Notes under the pieces: generated by a model | Databases searched by the model: none | Seen by the model: the letters and a program-made list of their open reading frames with translations, nothing else | What the model was told of the DNA's origin: nothing | Translations under genes and position numbers: made by a program | Source: Limivivens sp034101475 | GTDB lineage: Bacteria > Bacillota > Clostridia > Lachnospirales > Lachnospiraceae | Length of the DNA stretch: 64,000 nucleotides | Assembly: GCA_034101475.1 (NCBI GenBank) | Contig: JAXEJQ010000038.1 | Location: 4,448-68,447 of the forward strand | Direction of reading: 5' to 3' | Shown here: positions 8,141-16,600 of the stretch, piece by piece | Layout: every line of letters begins with the position of its first letter | Numbering within the stretch: position 1 is the first letter of the stretch

Positions 8141-8769
8141 TGTTCACACCCTTTGTACAGATCATTATCTTCAATATAGCGAATAACAGAATCTTTCACG
8201 TAATACCGCAGGGACTTTCCTTTGTTGATCCAGTGCCGGAGGGCCTGGGAAGAAATGTCGATGTTGGGCGTATCCAGCTTTTCGATCCGCGCCTGGTATT
8301 TCTCTTTCAGACAGGCAATCTGGCCGTCCAGGGAGTCCTTGTCCACATGATTCCGGACTGCTACCACCAGCGTGGCCAGACGGCAGATTTCTTCCGGCTC
8401 CCGCCAGGAATCGAAGGAAAACAGGGAGTCTGCTCCCATAATAAAGTAATAATCCGTATCCGGGTTTTCTTCTGTCAGCTTCCTCAGGGTTTCTTTGGTA
8501 TAAGTGTAGCCCTGATCATGGGTTTCAATCAATGACAGCTCAAAATGCGGGTTATCCTGGATGGCCAGACGAACCATCTCCACCCGCTCCGATGTCTGTG
8601 CGCGGCCGTTCCGACACTGCTTGTGAGGGGGATTGCCGCAGGGCATGAATAAGACGCTGTCAAGGCCAAACTGCAGATATGCGTTTTCTCCCAGGATCAG
8701 ATGTCCGATGTGAATGGGATCAAAGGTGCCCCCCATAATCCCCTTGCGTTTCCGTTTATTTTCTGCCAT
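8137..8769 (-). CDS. nadD: nicotinate-nucleotide adenylyltransferase NadD
   Basis: A 210-aa NAD-synthesis enzyme that adenylates nicotinate mononucleotide. The nucleotidyltransferase signature GGTFDPIHIGH (residues 13-23) holds the HxGH motif. NPPHK near residue 46 and the C-terminal ISSQALRHWI match the ISSTxIR motif, with Gln/Ala substitutions. It overlaps yqeK by 4 bases and follows yhbY by 12, so all are one operon. Confidence 0.95.
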   Translation of the reverse strand: MAENKRKRKGIMGGTFDPIHIGHLILGENAYLQFGLDSVLFMPCGNPPHKQCRNGRAQTSERVEMVRLAIQDNPHFELSLIETHDQGYTYTKETLRKLTEENPDTDYYFIMGADSLFSFDSWREPEEICRLATLVVAVRNHVDKDSLDGQIACLKEKYQARIEKLDTPNIDISSQALRHWINKGKSLRYYVKDSVIRYIEDNDLYKGCEQ

Positions 8770-8781
8770 GCCGTTATCCTC

Positions 8782-9072
8782 TTAGGGCAACTGAATTTTT
8801 TTCTTCTCTTTTTTGCCTTCTTTATATAAAACAATCTTTTTCCCGATCACCTGTACCACCTGGGATTTGGTCCGCTCCGCAACCATCTGGGCGATCTCGG
8901 CGGGATCATCCAGACAGTTCTGGAGGACGCTGATCTTAATCAGCTCCCGGGCTTCCAGTGCCTCTGCAATGGCTTTTGTGTTTTCAGGGGTAAGACTGCT
9001 CTTCCCGATCTGGAAGATCGGCTCCTGAGTCATTGCAAGGCCTTTCAGATAAGCTCTTTGTTTACTGGTCAT
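8782..9072 (-). CDS. yhbY: ribosome assembly RNA-binding protein YhbY (CRM domain)
   Basis: A 96-aa single CRM domain (MTSKQRAYLKGLAMTQEPIFQIGK, then the basic strand near VQVIGKKIVLYKEGK). Family members bind pre-50S particles. It sits between obgE, another 50S assembly factor, and nadD on the same strand, with a Lys-rich tail. Confidence 0.93.
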   Translation of the reverse strand: MTSKQRAYLKGLAMTQEPIFQIGKSSLTPENTKAIAEALEARELIKISVLQNCLDDPAEIAQMVAERTKSQVVQVIGKKIVLYKEGKKEKKKIQLP

Positions 9073-9084
9073 AGTTTTTCTCCA

Positions 9085-10377
9085 TTATTTATAGTAATCA
9101 AACTGCAGGCCGTACATCCGGACTGTATCACCTTCCTGGATACCCGCTGCCTCCAGCTCGTCCAGAATACCGGTGTCCTTTAAAAATTTCTGGAAAAATG
9201 CAAAGCCCTTTTCGGAATCCAGATTTGTGTAGCCCAGCATTTTTTCGATTTTCGGTCCTTCCACAATGTAGGTATTCGCTTCCTCTGTGGATTTCTCCAC
9301 GGTGTAGGGCAGATTTTCCTGGATCAGCACATCCTCCGGGAAAAACTCCTGTTCAAATACCACATCCTCAGCGGGCAGTGTATCCAGAAGCTCCCGCACA
9401 TAGTAAAGCAGCTCCTTCAATCCCTGGCCGCTGACTGCGGAAATGGGGAATACACGGATCCCCTGGGGTTCGAATTCCTCCCGCAGCTTCTGGACCGGAT
9501 CTGCGTCTTCCGTGTAAATGGCATCAATCTTGTTCGCGGCGATGACCTGAGGTCTGGCCGCAATCTCTTCATTATAAGCCCGCAGTTCCGCGTTGATTTT
9601 GTAAATGTCGTCAATGGGATCCCGGCCTTCCGTGGAAGCGGCATCCACCATATGAATCATCACCTTGGTCCGTTCAATGTGGCGCAGAAACTCGTGTCCC
9701 AGTCCCACACCTTCGGAGGCTCCTTCGATCAGTCCCGGAATATCGGCGATCACAAAGCCCTTCCCGCCTTCCAGATCCACCACACCCAGATTCGGATTTA
9801 AGGTGGTGAAATGATAATTGGCGATCTTCGGCCGGGCATTGGTCACTCAGGAGAGCAGGGTGGATTTTCCGACGTTGGGGAAGCCCACCAGCCCGACATC
9901 CGCGATGACCTTCAGCTCCAGCTGTACCCACAGCTCCTTGGCACTCTGACCCGGCTGGGCATACTTGGGAACCTGCATGGTGGCGGTGGCAAAATGCATA
10001 TTTCCCAGACCGCCTTTTCCGCCGGTGAGAATCACCTGACGGGTGTTGCCGCCGGACATGTCGGCAATCACCTTGCCGGATTCTGCTTCTTTGATTACGG
10101 TTCCGGGTGGAACCTTTAAGGTCAGGTCTCTGCCATTTTTGCCGTGGCAACGGGTTTTGCCGCCCTGTTCGCCGTCCTGGGCGCAGAATTTCCGCTTATG
10201 GCGGTAATCATACAGGGTATTCAGTCCTTCGTCCACTTCAAAAATGATGTCGCCGCCCTTGCCGCCGTCGCCGCCGTCCGGTCCGCCGTTGGGAACGAAA
10301 AGCTCCCGCCGGAAGCTTACGTGGCCGTCGCCGCCTTTGCCGGAGCGGATGTAGATTTTGGCTCTGTCTGCAAACAT
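9085..10377 (-). pseudogene. obgE: GTPase ObgE/CgtA, interrupted by an in-frame TGA
   Basis: Two adjacent frames together make one Obg protein. 10377-9850 encodes the glycine-rich Obg fold (about 1-158: GGDGGKGGDIIFEVD, GGKGGLGN) and the G1 loop GFPNVGKSTLLS. 9846-9085 continues in the same frame from VTNARPKIANYHFTTL (switch I) through DIPGLIEGA (G3), NKID (G4) and a C-terminal OCT domain. They are separated only by TGA at 9849-9847, where homologs have a sense codon after LLS. The next codon is GTG, so re-initiation is possible but would lack the P-loop. Obg is essential in bacteria tested, so a sequencing error is the simplest explanation; read-through, or a second copy elsewhere, are alternatives. 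Confidence 0.85.
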
Positions 10378-10443
10378 GGTATCTTCCTTTCTTTACGTTA
10401 CCTGATGTCCTGATACATCGAAACCGATGTACCGGTATCATAC

Positions 10444-10479
10444 AAAAAGAGGCTTCAAACCAGGATATGATTTGAAGCC
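10444..10479 (-). terminator. hairpin terminator/attenuator between rpmA and obgE
   Basis: On the minus strand GGCTTCAAA pairs with TTTGAAGCC and is followed by TCTTTTTG. It lies after rpmA and before obgE, so probably only part of the ribosomal-protein transcription continues into obgE. Confidence 0.75.
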
Positions 10480-10489
10480 ATCTGTGTAA

Positions 10490-10774
10490 TTACTCTGCAA
10501 CCGGAACAACAGAAACCTGCTTTTTGTCTCTGCCTTTTCTTTCAAATCTTACAATGCCGTCTGCAGTAGCAAATAAGGTATCATCACCGCCGCGTCCAAC
10601 ATTCACTCCCGGATGGATCTTTGTTCCACGCTGTCTGTAAAGGATGTTTCCAGCTTTTACAAACTGTCCGTCGGCTCTCTTCGCGCCAAGTCTCTTGGAC
10701 TCGGAATCACGGCCGTTCTTTGTGGAACCAACACCTTTTTTATGAGCAAAAATCTGAAGGTTCATATTTAACAT
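10490..10774 (-). CDS. rpmA: 50S ribosomal protein L27 with cleavable N-terminal extension
   Basis: A 94-aa L27. The N-terminus MLNMNLQIFA/HKKGVGSTKNG carries the Firmicutes-type extension; the protease Prp removes it after the FA pair so that the mature tail can reach the peptidyl-transferase centre. The prp gene lies directly upstream, 3 bases away. The body (GRDSESKRLGAKRADGQ, GTKIHPGVNVGRGGDDTLFA) is standard. Confidence 0.97.
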   Translation of the reverse strand: MLNMNLQIFAHKKGVGSTKNGRDSESKRLGAKRADGQFVKAGNILYRQRGTKIHPGVNVGRGGDDTLFATADGIVRFERKGRDKKQVSVVPVAE

Positions 10775-10777
10775 GGT

Positions 10778-11098
10778 TTACACCTCCTCAAATGTCAGTT
10801 GAATGTATTCCTTCCCATAACTCTTCTGAATCTCCTGCAGTCCCAGAATCAGGGAATCCAGGAGAAGCTGCGCTTCTCTGGAAACGCTTCCTTCCAGTAC
10901 CAGCTCCAGAAAACCATCATCCTGCCGTACCGCAAAGGCATCCTCCGTAAACTGCTCAATGGAATTGACTGCATTTACGGTCAGTGCCGATACTGCCGCA
11001 CAGATGATATCCTGCCCTTCCTCTGCGTAATCAGCGTGACCCTCGCTTCGGAACCCCTGGTAACCTTCCGGATCCTTATACACAGTTACGACGATCAT
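10778..11098 (-). CDS. prp: ribosomal-processing cysteine protease Prp
   Basis: A 106-aa YsxB/Prp protease that trims L27. The catalytic His is in FRSEGHADYA (residue 21) and the Cys in DIICAAVSAL (residue 33), the conserved His-Cys pair. Its place between rplU and rpmA with gaps of 2-3 bases is the conserved Firmicutes order and matches the N-terminal extension on L27. Confidence 0.95.
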   Translation of the reverse strand: MIVVTVYKDPEGYQGFRSEGHADYAEEGQDIICAAVSALTVNAVNSIEQFTEDAFAVRQDDGFLELVLEGSVSREAQLLLDSLILGLQEIQKSYGKEYIQLTFEEV

Positions 11099-11100
11099 AA

Positions 11101-11406
11101 TCAGCCGTTGATCTTTTCAATCTTAACCTGTGTGTACTGCTGTCTGTGACCGTTTTTCTTGTGATATCCAGTTTTTCTCTTGTACTTGTAAACGATAACT
11201 TTCTTTGCTTTTGCGTTTTTAACAACGCTGGCAGTTACGGTTGCGCCTTCAACATCTGCGCCTACCTTCAGACCGTCATTGCTCACTGCAAGTACCTGAT
11301 CAAAAGTAACGGTTTCTCCAGCTTCTACACCAAGCTTCTCTACGTTAATGATATCGCCTTCGGCTACTTTGTACTGTTTACCACCTGTTGCAATAATTGC
11401 GTACAT
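11101..11406 (-). CDS. rplU: 50S ribosomal protein L21
   Basis: A 101-aa L21 (MYAIIATGGKQYKVAEGD start; GYHKKNGHRQQYTQVKIEKI C-terminus). The start at 11406 has AGGAGG 6 bases upstream and matches the family N-terminus; the frame open to 11436 runs into the leader. It is the first gene of the rplU-prp-rpmA-obgE transcription unit. Confidence 0.97.
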   Translation of the reverse strand: MYAIIATGGKQYKVAEGDIINVEKLGVEAGETVTFDQVLAVSNDGLKVGADVEGATVTASVVKNAKAKKVIVYKYKRKTGYHKKNGHRQQYTQVKIEKING

Positions 11407-11482
11407 ATGGCACCTCCTATTATCATTACTCGCCAAATATGGTGTCCGCAGGGCGGAACTTCTACCTCTTTGTGCGGCATAC
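11407..11482 (-). ncRNA. 5' leader of rplU, L21-leader-like region
   Basis: About 76 untranslated bases separate the predicted rplU start site from its start codon. They contain TCCGC-CCT-GCGGA (a 5-bp hairpin), a conserved-looking GGACACCATATTTGG stretch and the ribosome site. Firmicutes L21 operons often carry an autoregulatory L21 leader here. I assign it by position and partial structure only. Confidence 0.45.
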
Positions 11483-11488
11483 TGGAGT

Positions 11489-11517
11489 ATAATAGCATAT
11501 TTGACAGATTACGTCAA
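11489..11517 (-). promoter_or_regulatory. promoter of rplU-prp-rpmA
   Basis: Minus-strand TTGACG (11512-11517), 17 bases and TATTAT (11489-11494). Confidence 0.75.
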
Positions 11518-11623
11518 CTGGTTTTTTCTGTTTTTTCGCACGAAAAAGTGCAGAATCTGCCCTGCATTTTCCGGTATTTTCCTGTGATTTCGTCGGAAAT
11601 TCACCGGAACGCTTCTGAAAAAT

Positions 11624-11989
11624 TCACCTTACCGGAACGATCTCAATCCAGTAGCCGTCCGGGTCATTGATGAAATAGATGCCCATTGCCGGATTTTCAA
11701 AGCAGATGCAGCCCATTTCCTTATGGCGCTGATACAGTTCCTCAAACTGATCGGTGGTAAAGGCCAGATGGAATTCCTCATCTCCCAGGTCATAGGGCTC
11801 CGTCCGGTCCCGCATCCAGGTCAGCTCCAGCTGGAAATCTGTCAGACCGTCTCCCAGATAAACCAGCTGAAAGGAACCATCCTCAGCCGCTTTCTCCCTC
11901 ACAGGCTTTAATCCAAGGGCTTTGTCGTAAAACTCCAGGGATTTCGCTAAATCCAGTACGTTAAAATTAAAGTGTGCAAATTTAAGCAT
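11624..11989 (-). CDS. VOC-family (glyoxalase I-like) protein
   Basis: A 121-aa vicinal-oxygen-chelate fold protein with two beta-alpha-beta-beta-beta halves. Candidate metal ligands are visible: His5 (KFAHFNFNV), Glu in FQLELTW, His in EEFHLAF and Glu in YWIEIVPV, the glyoxalase I pattern, so lactoylglutathione lyase-like activity is possible. Thiol substrate and metal cannot be read from sequence. The start at 11989 has AAAGGAGA 6 bases upstream and overlaps the RNase gene stop by 8 bases. The roughly 100 bases beyond its stop show no clear terminator. Confidence 0.85.
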   Translation of the reverse strand: MLKFAHFNFNVLDLAKSLEFYDKALGLKPVREKAAEDGSFQLVYLGDGLTDFQLELTWMRDRTEPYDLGDEEFHLAFTTDQFEELYQRHKEMGCICFENPAMGIYFINDPDGYWIEIVPVR

Positions 11990-13181
11990 GTAAAATCTCC
12001 TTTCCAACCTGTTCATACAGGGGTTTTCTTACTTTCTTCCGTGTGACCTCCACCAGCTCCAGAACCGTCATATCCACCAGGGTGGTCTTCACCGGATCTT
12101 TACGCAGCTCGGCTGCGAAAAAATCCATGAGCTCCTTTCGGTATTCTTCGGAGTCCATATTGATAAAGTCGATGACAATAATGCCGGACAGATTCCGCAG
12201 CCGGATCTGCCGGGCGATCTCCCGGGCCGCTTCCAGATTAATCTTCAGGAAGGTATCCTGCTTCTGCCGACGGCCGTCAAATTTCCCGGTATTGACATCG
12301 AAAACAGTCAGGGCTTCTGTTGGCTGGACAATCAGATAAGCGCCGGATTTCAGCCACACACGCTCCTTCAGGGCACTTTCCAGGGCGGCCTCCAGACTGT
12401 AGAGCTTGATCAGCGGCAGGGTCGCATCTTCATAGAAACGCAGCTTGTCCAGATCCTCCTTCTGGTACTGCTCCAGATATTCTTTGATCTTGGTGTAGAG
12501 AACCGGATCATCCGTCAGAATTTCCGTGAGGTTTTCCTTATAGGTGTCCCGGAGCGCCGTCAGCCAGGTGGCCGGGTTGTTTTTGTGAAGGATGCTGTAG
12601 CAGGTCCGGTACTTTGCCTTTGCAATCAGATTTTCATAATGGTCAATCAGAAGCCGGACTTCGTCCTGAAAGACCTCCTGGCTGACCTCCCTGGCGTTGG
12701 TACGGATGATAAAACCGAAACGCTCGTCCTCAAAGGGCGCAATCCAGGTACGCAGAAGCTTCTTTTCTTCGGAAGTCAGCTTGGCAGACAGGCCGATATT
12801 CCGGTTTTCCGTGGTCAGTACCACATAGTTTCCCGTAAAATTCAGGTTTGAGGTCACTGCAGGGGGCTTGGATTTTAAATTTTCCCTGCATACCTGAACC
12901 AGGAGTTCATCTCCGGGAACCATTTTTTTGGAATTTCCTTTTTTGGTGTAAATCGGCGTTTTATTGTCTGACAGAGAATAATAGCACTGGATCCCGTTTT
13001 CAATTTCGATGAAAGCTGCCTGGATGTTGGAAACAATATTCCGGACTTTCCCGATATAAATGTTTCCCAGAAGGGAATCCCGTTTCTCCTCGTCACAGTG
13101 CAGCTCACAGACCTGACCGTCCTCCAGAAGGGCGGTCAGGATTTTATCCTTTAAACGTACAAGAATCAGCTTACGGTTCAA
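11982..13181 (-). CDS. ribonuclease E/G family protein
   Basis: About 399 aa. An N-terminal S1 domain (GNIYIGKVRNIVSNIQAAFIEIE) is followed by the RNase E/G core with the Mg-binding segment AYLIVQPTEALTVFDVNTGKF (two catalytic Asp expected here and in IIVIDFINM). No Zn-link CPxCxG motif or long C-terminal scaffold is present, so it is the short RNase G-like form; a role in rRNA 5' maturation and mRNA decay is inferred. The start is uncertain: TTG at 13181 (GGGTGA upstream, overlapping the DUF2344 stop by 11 bases) or GTG at 13190. The frame to 13340 is antisense-like extension. Confidence 0.9.
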   Translation of the reverse strand: MNRKLILVRLKDKILTALLEDGQVCELHCDEEKRDSLLGNIYIGKVRNIVSNIQAAFIEIENGIQCYYSLSDNKTPIYTKKGNSKKMVPGDELLVQVCRENLKSKPPAVTSNLNFTGNYVVLTTENRNIGLSAKLTSEEKKLLRTWIAPFEDERFGFIIRTNAREVSQEVFQDEVRLLIDHYENLIAKAKYRTCYSILHKNNPATWLTALRDTYKENLTEILTDDPVLYTKIKEYLEQYQKEDLDKLRFYEDATLPLIKLYSLEAALESALKERVWLKSGAYLIVQPTEALTVFDVNTGKFDGRRQKQDTFLKINLEAAREIARQIRLRNLSGIIVIDFINMDSEEYRKELMDFFAAELRKDPVKTTLVDMTVLELVEVTRKKVRKPLYEQVGKEILHA

Positions 13182-13884
13182 TTTCGTCACCCAGACTTTC
13201 CAGTGAAACAAAGCCCTTTCCGGAAGGATCGGAGGCATAGACCTCAAGTCTGTGAATCTGCAGGGAAAAATCGGTGAGTTCAAATCCTGCAAAGGAAGCC
13301 AGTGCCTCCATGACAAGCTCCGGTTTGATATTGCAGGCACTTCCGGCGGAAACCCGGAGAAACGCGCCTGTCCCTTCCGGCCGCATCTCGAAAATCAGCG
13401 GACGGATTTCGATTTCTTCTTCTTTTTTCTTGGTTTTCTTTACGATTTTAATGGAATCCCGGGCCATAAAGCCGGCAATTGCCGCCTGCCAGTTCCTGTC
13501 CGGCTCATAGCCTTCCCGGAAGGCTACCTGATAATCGGCAGCTGCCACCAGAGCCATGGCATTGCTGGATTTCCCTTCTGCCACCTGGCGGAAGCTTAAA
13601 ATCTCCATGCCTTCTACCATAACCGCGTTGAGCCGTTCCACGGCTTCCCGGCTGGAAATGGGGGTATGAATTTCAATGTCCAGATATTCTCCGTCACTGG
13701 TCAGTCCCACACCCAGGGGATTGGCGAAGGACATGACCATATGGGGGCTGAAGCCCTCGGTATAGACGATGTCGATCCCAGCCCTGCGGATGGCTTTCTG
13801 GAAATAGCGCATAATGTCCAGATGGCCGATGAATTTCATGGCGCCGTTTTTGGAAAATTTAATTCTTACCTTCAAAGCAGACAC
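13171..13884 (-). CDS. DUF2344 (TIGR03936) protein, partner of the radical-SAM protein
   Basis: A 237-aa protein beginning VRIKFSKNGAMKFIGHLDIMRYFQKAIRRAGI and containing FSPHMVMSFANPLGVGLTSDGEYLDIEI, the TIGR03936 signature. In many Clostridia it lies next to, or is fused with, the TIGR03960 radical-SAM protein, as here (26-base overlap). The molecular role is unknown; conserved linkage to RNase E/G and ribosomal protein genes suggests RNA or ribosome modification, which is inference. Confidence 0.9.
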   Translation of the reverse strand: MSALKVRIKFSKNGAMKFIGHLDIMRYFQKAIRRAGIDIVYTEGFSPHMVMSFANPLGVGLTSDGEYLDIEIHTPISSREAVERLNAVMVEGMEILSFRQVAEGKSSNAMALVAAADYQVAFREGYEPDRNWQAAIAGFMARDSIKIVKKTKKKEEEIEIRPLIFEMRPEGTGAFLRVSAGSACNIKPELVMEALASFAGFELTDFSLQIHRLEVYASDPSGKGFVSLESLGDEIEP

Positions 13885-15724
13885 CTCCCTGATATCTGGC
13901 AGCGCCGCAGCCTGCGCATTTTGCCCGGCAGTTTTGGGTTACCTCGGCACGTTTGGAACGCTCCCACTCCCGGAGCAGGAACTGCTTGCTCACGCCGATG
14001 TCGATGAAATCCCAGGGAAGGATTTCCTGGGGGCTTCGTTCTCTTGTGGTATAAAAATCAAGATCCAGCCCGGTCTCTTCGAAGGCACGGGTCCAGTATT
14101 CAAAATGGAAGGCTTCGGACCAGGCATCATACAGGGCGCCGTTTTCATATGCCCTTCGGATGGCTTTTCCGACCTTGCGGTCACCGCGTGCCAGCAGTCC
14201 TTCCAGAATGGTCACATCTGCCTCATGCCAGTTGTATTTGATACTCTTTTTGTTGAGCATTTCCTTGACCTCATGGTTGACGATCTTGGCCTTTCCAAGG
14301 AATTGATCCCGGTTGTTCATGGAAACCCACTGGAAGGGCGTAAAGGGTTTGGGTACAAAGAAGGAGGTACTGACGGTAATCTGGCATTTCCCGTTCCGCT
14401 GATCCTTCGGAATCTCATAGTAGCGTTCGGCAATCTTCTCCGCCAGATGGGCGATCTCTTTGATATCCTCCTCTTCTTCCCCGGGAAGGCCCAGCATGAA
14501 GTAGAGCTTGACCTTGTTCCAGCCGCCCTCAAAGGCCTGCCCGGCGCCTTCCAGAATCACTTCCTCGGTGAGTCCTTTGTTGATGACATCCCGCATCCGC
14601 TGGGAACCGGCTTCCGGGGCGAAGGTCAGGCTGCTCTTGCGCACATCCTGCACCTTGCCCATGACATCCAGAGAAAAGGCGTCAATGCGCAGGGAAGGCA
14701 GGGAAATATTGATCCCCTGGCCGTCAAATTCCTCAATCAGAAACTGGACGATGCCTTTCAGGTCGCTGTAGTCGCTGGAGCTCAGGGAGCTTAAGGAAAT
14801 TTCCTCATGACCTGTATTTTTCAGCATATCCCGGGCGTACTCCTTCAGCATCTCCAGATCCCGTTCTCTGGTGGGACGGTACAGCATACCGGCCTGACAG
14901 AAACGGCAGCCCCGGATGCAGCCCCGCTGAATTTCCAGAACCACCCGGTCCTGAGTTGCTTTGATAAAAGGTACCACCGGCGCCTTTGGATAATAGGTGT
15001 CTGTGATATCCATCACAATCTGCTTCTGGACGGTTTCCGGAACGTCGTCTTCCACAGGACGGAAGGAGGCGATGGTCCCGTCCTCCTGATAGGTAACCTC
15101 GTAGAGGGACGGCACGTAGATGCCGGGAATCTGTGCGGCCTTTCGCAGGAAGGCTTTCCGGCTGCCGCCCTGCCTCTTCCACTCCTTGTACAGATCCATC
15201 AGAGGATAATAAACGGTTTCCCCTTCTCCGATGTAAAACAGGTCAAAGAAATCTGCCAGAGGCTCCGGATTGTAGGTACAGGGTCCCCCGCCGATGACAA
15301 AGGGATCCCCTTCGCCCCGTTCAGAAGCCAGAAGCGGAATGCCGGACAGATCCAGAACCTGCAGAATGTTCGTATAACACATTTCATACTGGATGGTAAA
15401 GCCCAGAAAATCAAAGTCCTTTACCGGATCCTGGGATTCCAGGGCAAACAGGGGAATCTGTTTTTCCCGAAGAATCCGGTCCAGATCCGTCCAGGGCGAA
15501 TAGACACGTTCACACCAGATATCCTCCCGTCGGTTGAACATATCGTATAGAATCTGGATTCCCAGATGAGACATGCCAATCTCGTACACATCCGGAAAAC
15601 ACATTGCGAAACGGATATCCACCTTCTCTTTGTCTTTCATGACAGCGTTTACCTCACCGCCGATGTATCGGGCCGGCTTGTCAATTTTTAGTAATATTTC
15701 ATCGTTTAGAGCTAGTTTCCGCAT
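13859..15724 (-). CDS. TIGR03960-type B12-binding/radical SAM protein
   Basis: A 621-aa protein. The N-terminal region (about 1-190) resembles a cobalamin-binding domain fold (FPDVYEIGMSHLGIQILYDM, FIGGGPCTYNPEPL). The radical-SAM core carries RGCIRGCRFCQAG near residues 269-281, the Cx3Cx2C cluster motif. LPSLRIDAFS and FAPEAGSQRMRDVINKG follow, as in methylthiotransferase-like enzymes. The C-terminus is Cys-rich (NCRAKCAGCGAA). AAAGGAG lies 5 bases before the ATG. It heads a chain continuing into DUF2344, RNase E/G and the VOC gene. Confidence 0.9.
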   Translation of the reverse strand: MRKLALNDEILLKIDKPARYIGGEVNAVMKDKEKVDIRFAMCFPDVYEIGMSHLGIQILYDMFNRREDIWCERVYSPWTDLDRILREKQIPLFALESQDPVKDFDFLGFTIQYEMCYTNILQVLDLSGIPLLASERGEGDPFVIGGGPCTYNPEPLADFFDLFYIGEGETVYYPLMDLYKEWKRQGGSRKAFLRKAAQIPGIYVPSLYEVTYQEDGTIASFRPVEDDVPETVQKQIVMDITDTYYPKAPVVPFIKATQDRVVLEIQRGCIRGCRFCQAGMLYRPTRERDLEMLKEYARDMLKNTGHEEISLSSLSSSDYSDLKGIVQFLIEEFDGQGINISLPSLRIDAFSLDVMGKVQDVRKSSLTFAPEAGSQRMRDVINKGLTEEVILEGAGQAFEGGWNKVKLYFMLGLPGEEEEDIKEIAHLAEKIAERYYEIPKDQRNGKCQITVSTSFFVPKPFTPFQWVSMNNRDQFLGKAKIVNHEVKEMLNKKSIKYNWHEADVTILEGLLARGDRKVGKAIRRAYENGALYDAWSEAFHFEYWTRAFEETGLDLDFYTTRERSPQEILPWDFIDIGVSKQFLLREWERSKRAEVTQNCRAKCAGCGAARYQGGVCFEGKN

Positions 15725-16100
15725 AAAACTCCTTTCGTTTTTGTAGAATATATATAAAAAAACTTCTGCTCTTCGTTTTCAATTTTTTCGAAAAACAGCC
15801 TGTTTTTTTATGGCTTTCAATCAGATTTGAGAGTGTGAAATGTACTGTTTTTTTCCTGATTTTTGTCCCTGCGTAACAAATTCACTTTTTCGGCTGCGCA
15901 GCACTATGCATAATTATGCGCTGTTTTGTGCTCCTGTATAAAGATGCATAGCACTGAATAGCGTTATTTGACAGCATAAAACATGAATTTTTGATGCATA
16001 TATTCAAAAAATAAGTTCTGCTTATAATATGTCATATAAGAATCTGATATTGCCTGATATGAAACAGCAGAACACATTCTTAAACAGCACACCAACCCAC
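15725..16100. other. AT-rich intergenic stretch without a recognisable gene
   Basis: It holds T-rich runs, a TATATATT -10-like sequence near 15750 suitable for the radical-SAM gene, and small dyads such as GCATAATTATGC at 15908-15919. The composition is much more AT-rich than the genes to the left, marking a boundary. No tRNA or attachment-site duplication was seen. Confidence 0.5.
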
Positions 16101-16487
16101 TATATTGTAAGCTTTTGGCGGAAGGAATTCAAGCAAATCTTTTTCCGGAATACGAATATCCAGTATAAGATTTGTTTTTGGAATGACCACGGACTTGACG
16201 ACCCGCTCATCCCGGTAGAAGGAACCATTGATTATTACCATCGCATGAGAGAGATCCATGGGGGACAGAATTTCATTAATCAATTCTGCCGCCTCTACAT
16301 AAATCCCGGAGACGGCCATGGCAACTGTCACACCAACGGTCCCGGAATGACAGAAAGCACCGGAATACAGGCATTGATGAACTGGGTAGAACATAATAAA
16401 GCACCGGAAAATCTTCCTGCTGTTCTCGTAAATCAAAAAAACGGAAAAACAATCAGAAAAGGTATTGTAAAACCATGGCGGGTTTGA
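16101..16487 (+). pseudogene. C-terminal remnant of a tannase/feruloyl esterase-family protein
   Basis: The frame ends with motifs of the alpha/beta-hydrolase tannase family (PF07519): HGLDDPLIP..GTIDYYHRM holding the acid Asp, and FCRLYINPGDGHGN, corresponding to YRLFMVPGMGHC with the catalytic His, then ALMNWVEHNKAPENLPAVL. Only about the last 100 of the usual 500 residues are present, with no nucleophile Ser region or start. It stops at 16487. The antisense frame 16080-16499 is judged spurious. It is a decayed or truncated gene next to an AT-rich boundary. Confidence 0.6.
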
Positions 16488-16489
16488 GT

Positions 16490-16524
16490 GTAAAAACAAT
16501 CAGGCTGCTGATGCCAGCAGCCTG
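16490..16524 (-). terminator. terminator of the sulfur-transfer operon
   Basis: CAGGCTGCT (16501-16509) pairs with AGCAGCCTG (16516-16524); on the minus strand it is followed by ATTGTTTTTA. It lies 77 bases past the larE stop. Confidence 0.75.
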
Positions 16525-16600
16525 ATCAGCCAAATTCAATACAACCGGTGTATCATCTTTCTCAATCGGAATTCGTTTTTGTTCAATTTGAAAGTGAATT

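Noticed and set aside
9085..9846. A separate GTPase gene starting at GTG 9846
   Set aside because: It lacks the P-loop and joins in frame with the preceding Obg half; one interrupted obgE explains both.
16080..16499. Minus-strand frame of 139 codons opposite the tannase remnant
   Set aside because: The plus strand carries recognisable tannase-family motifs over the same bases; the minus frame has no ribosome site and no recognisable motif.
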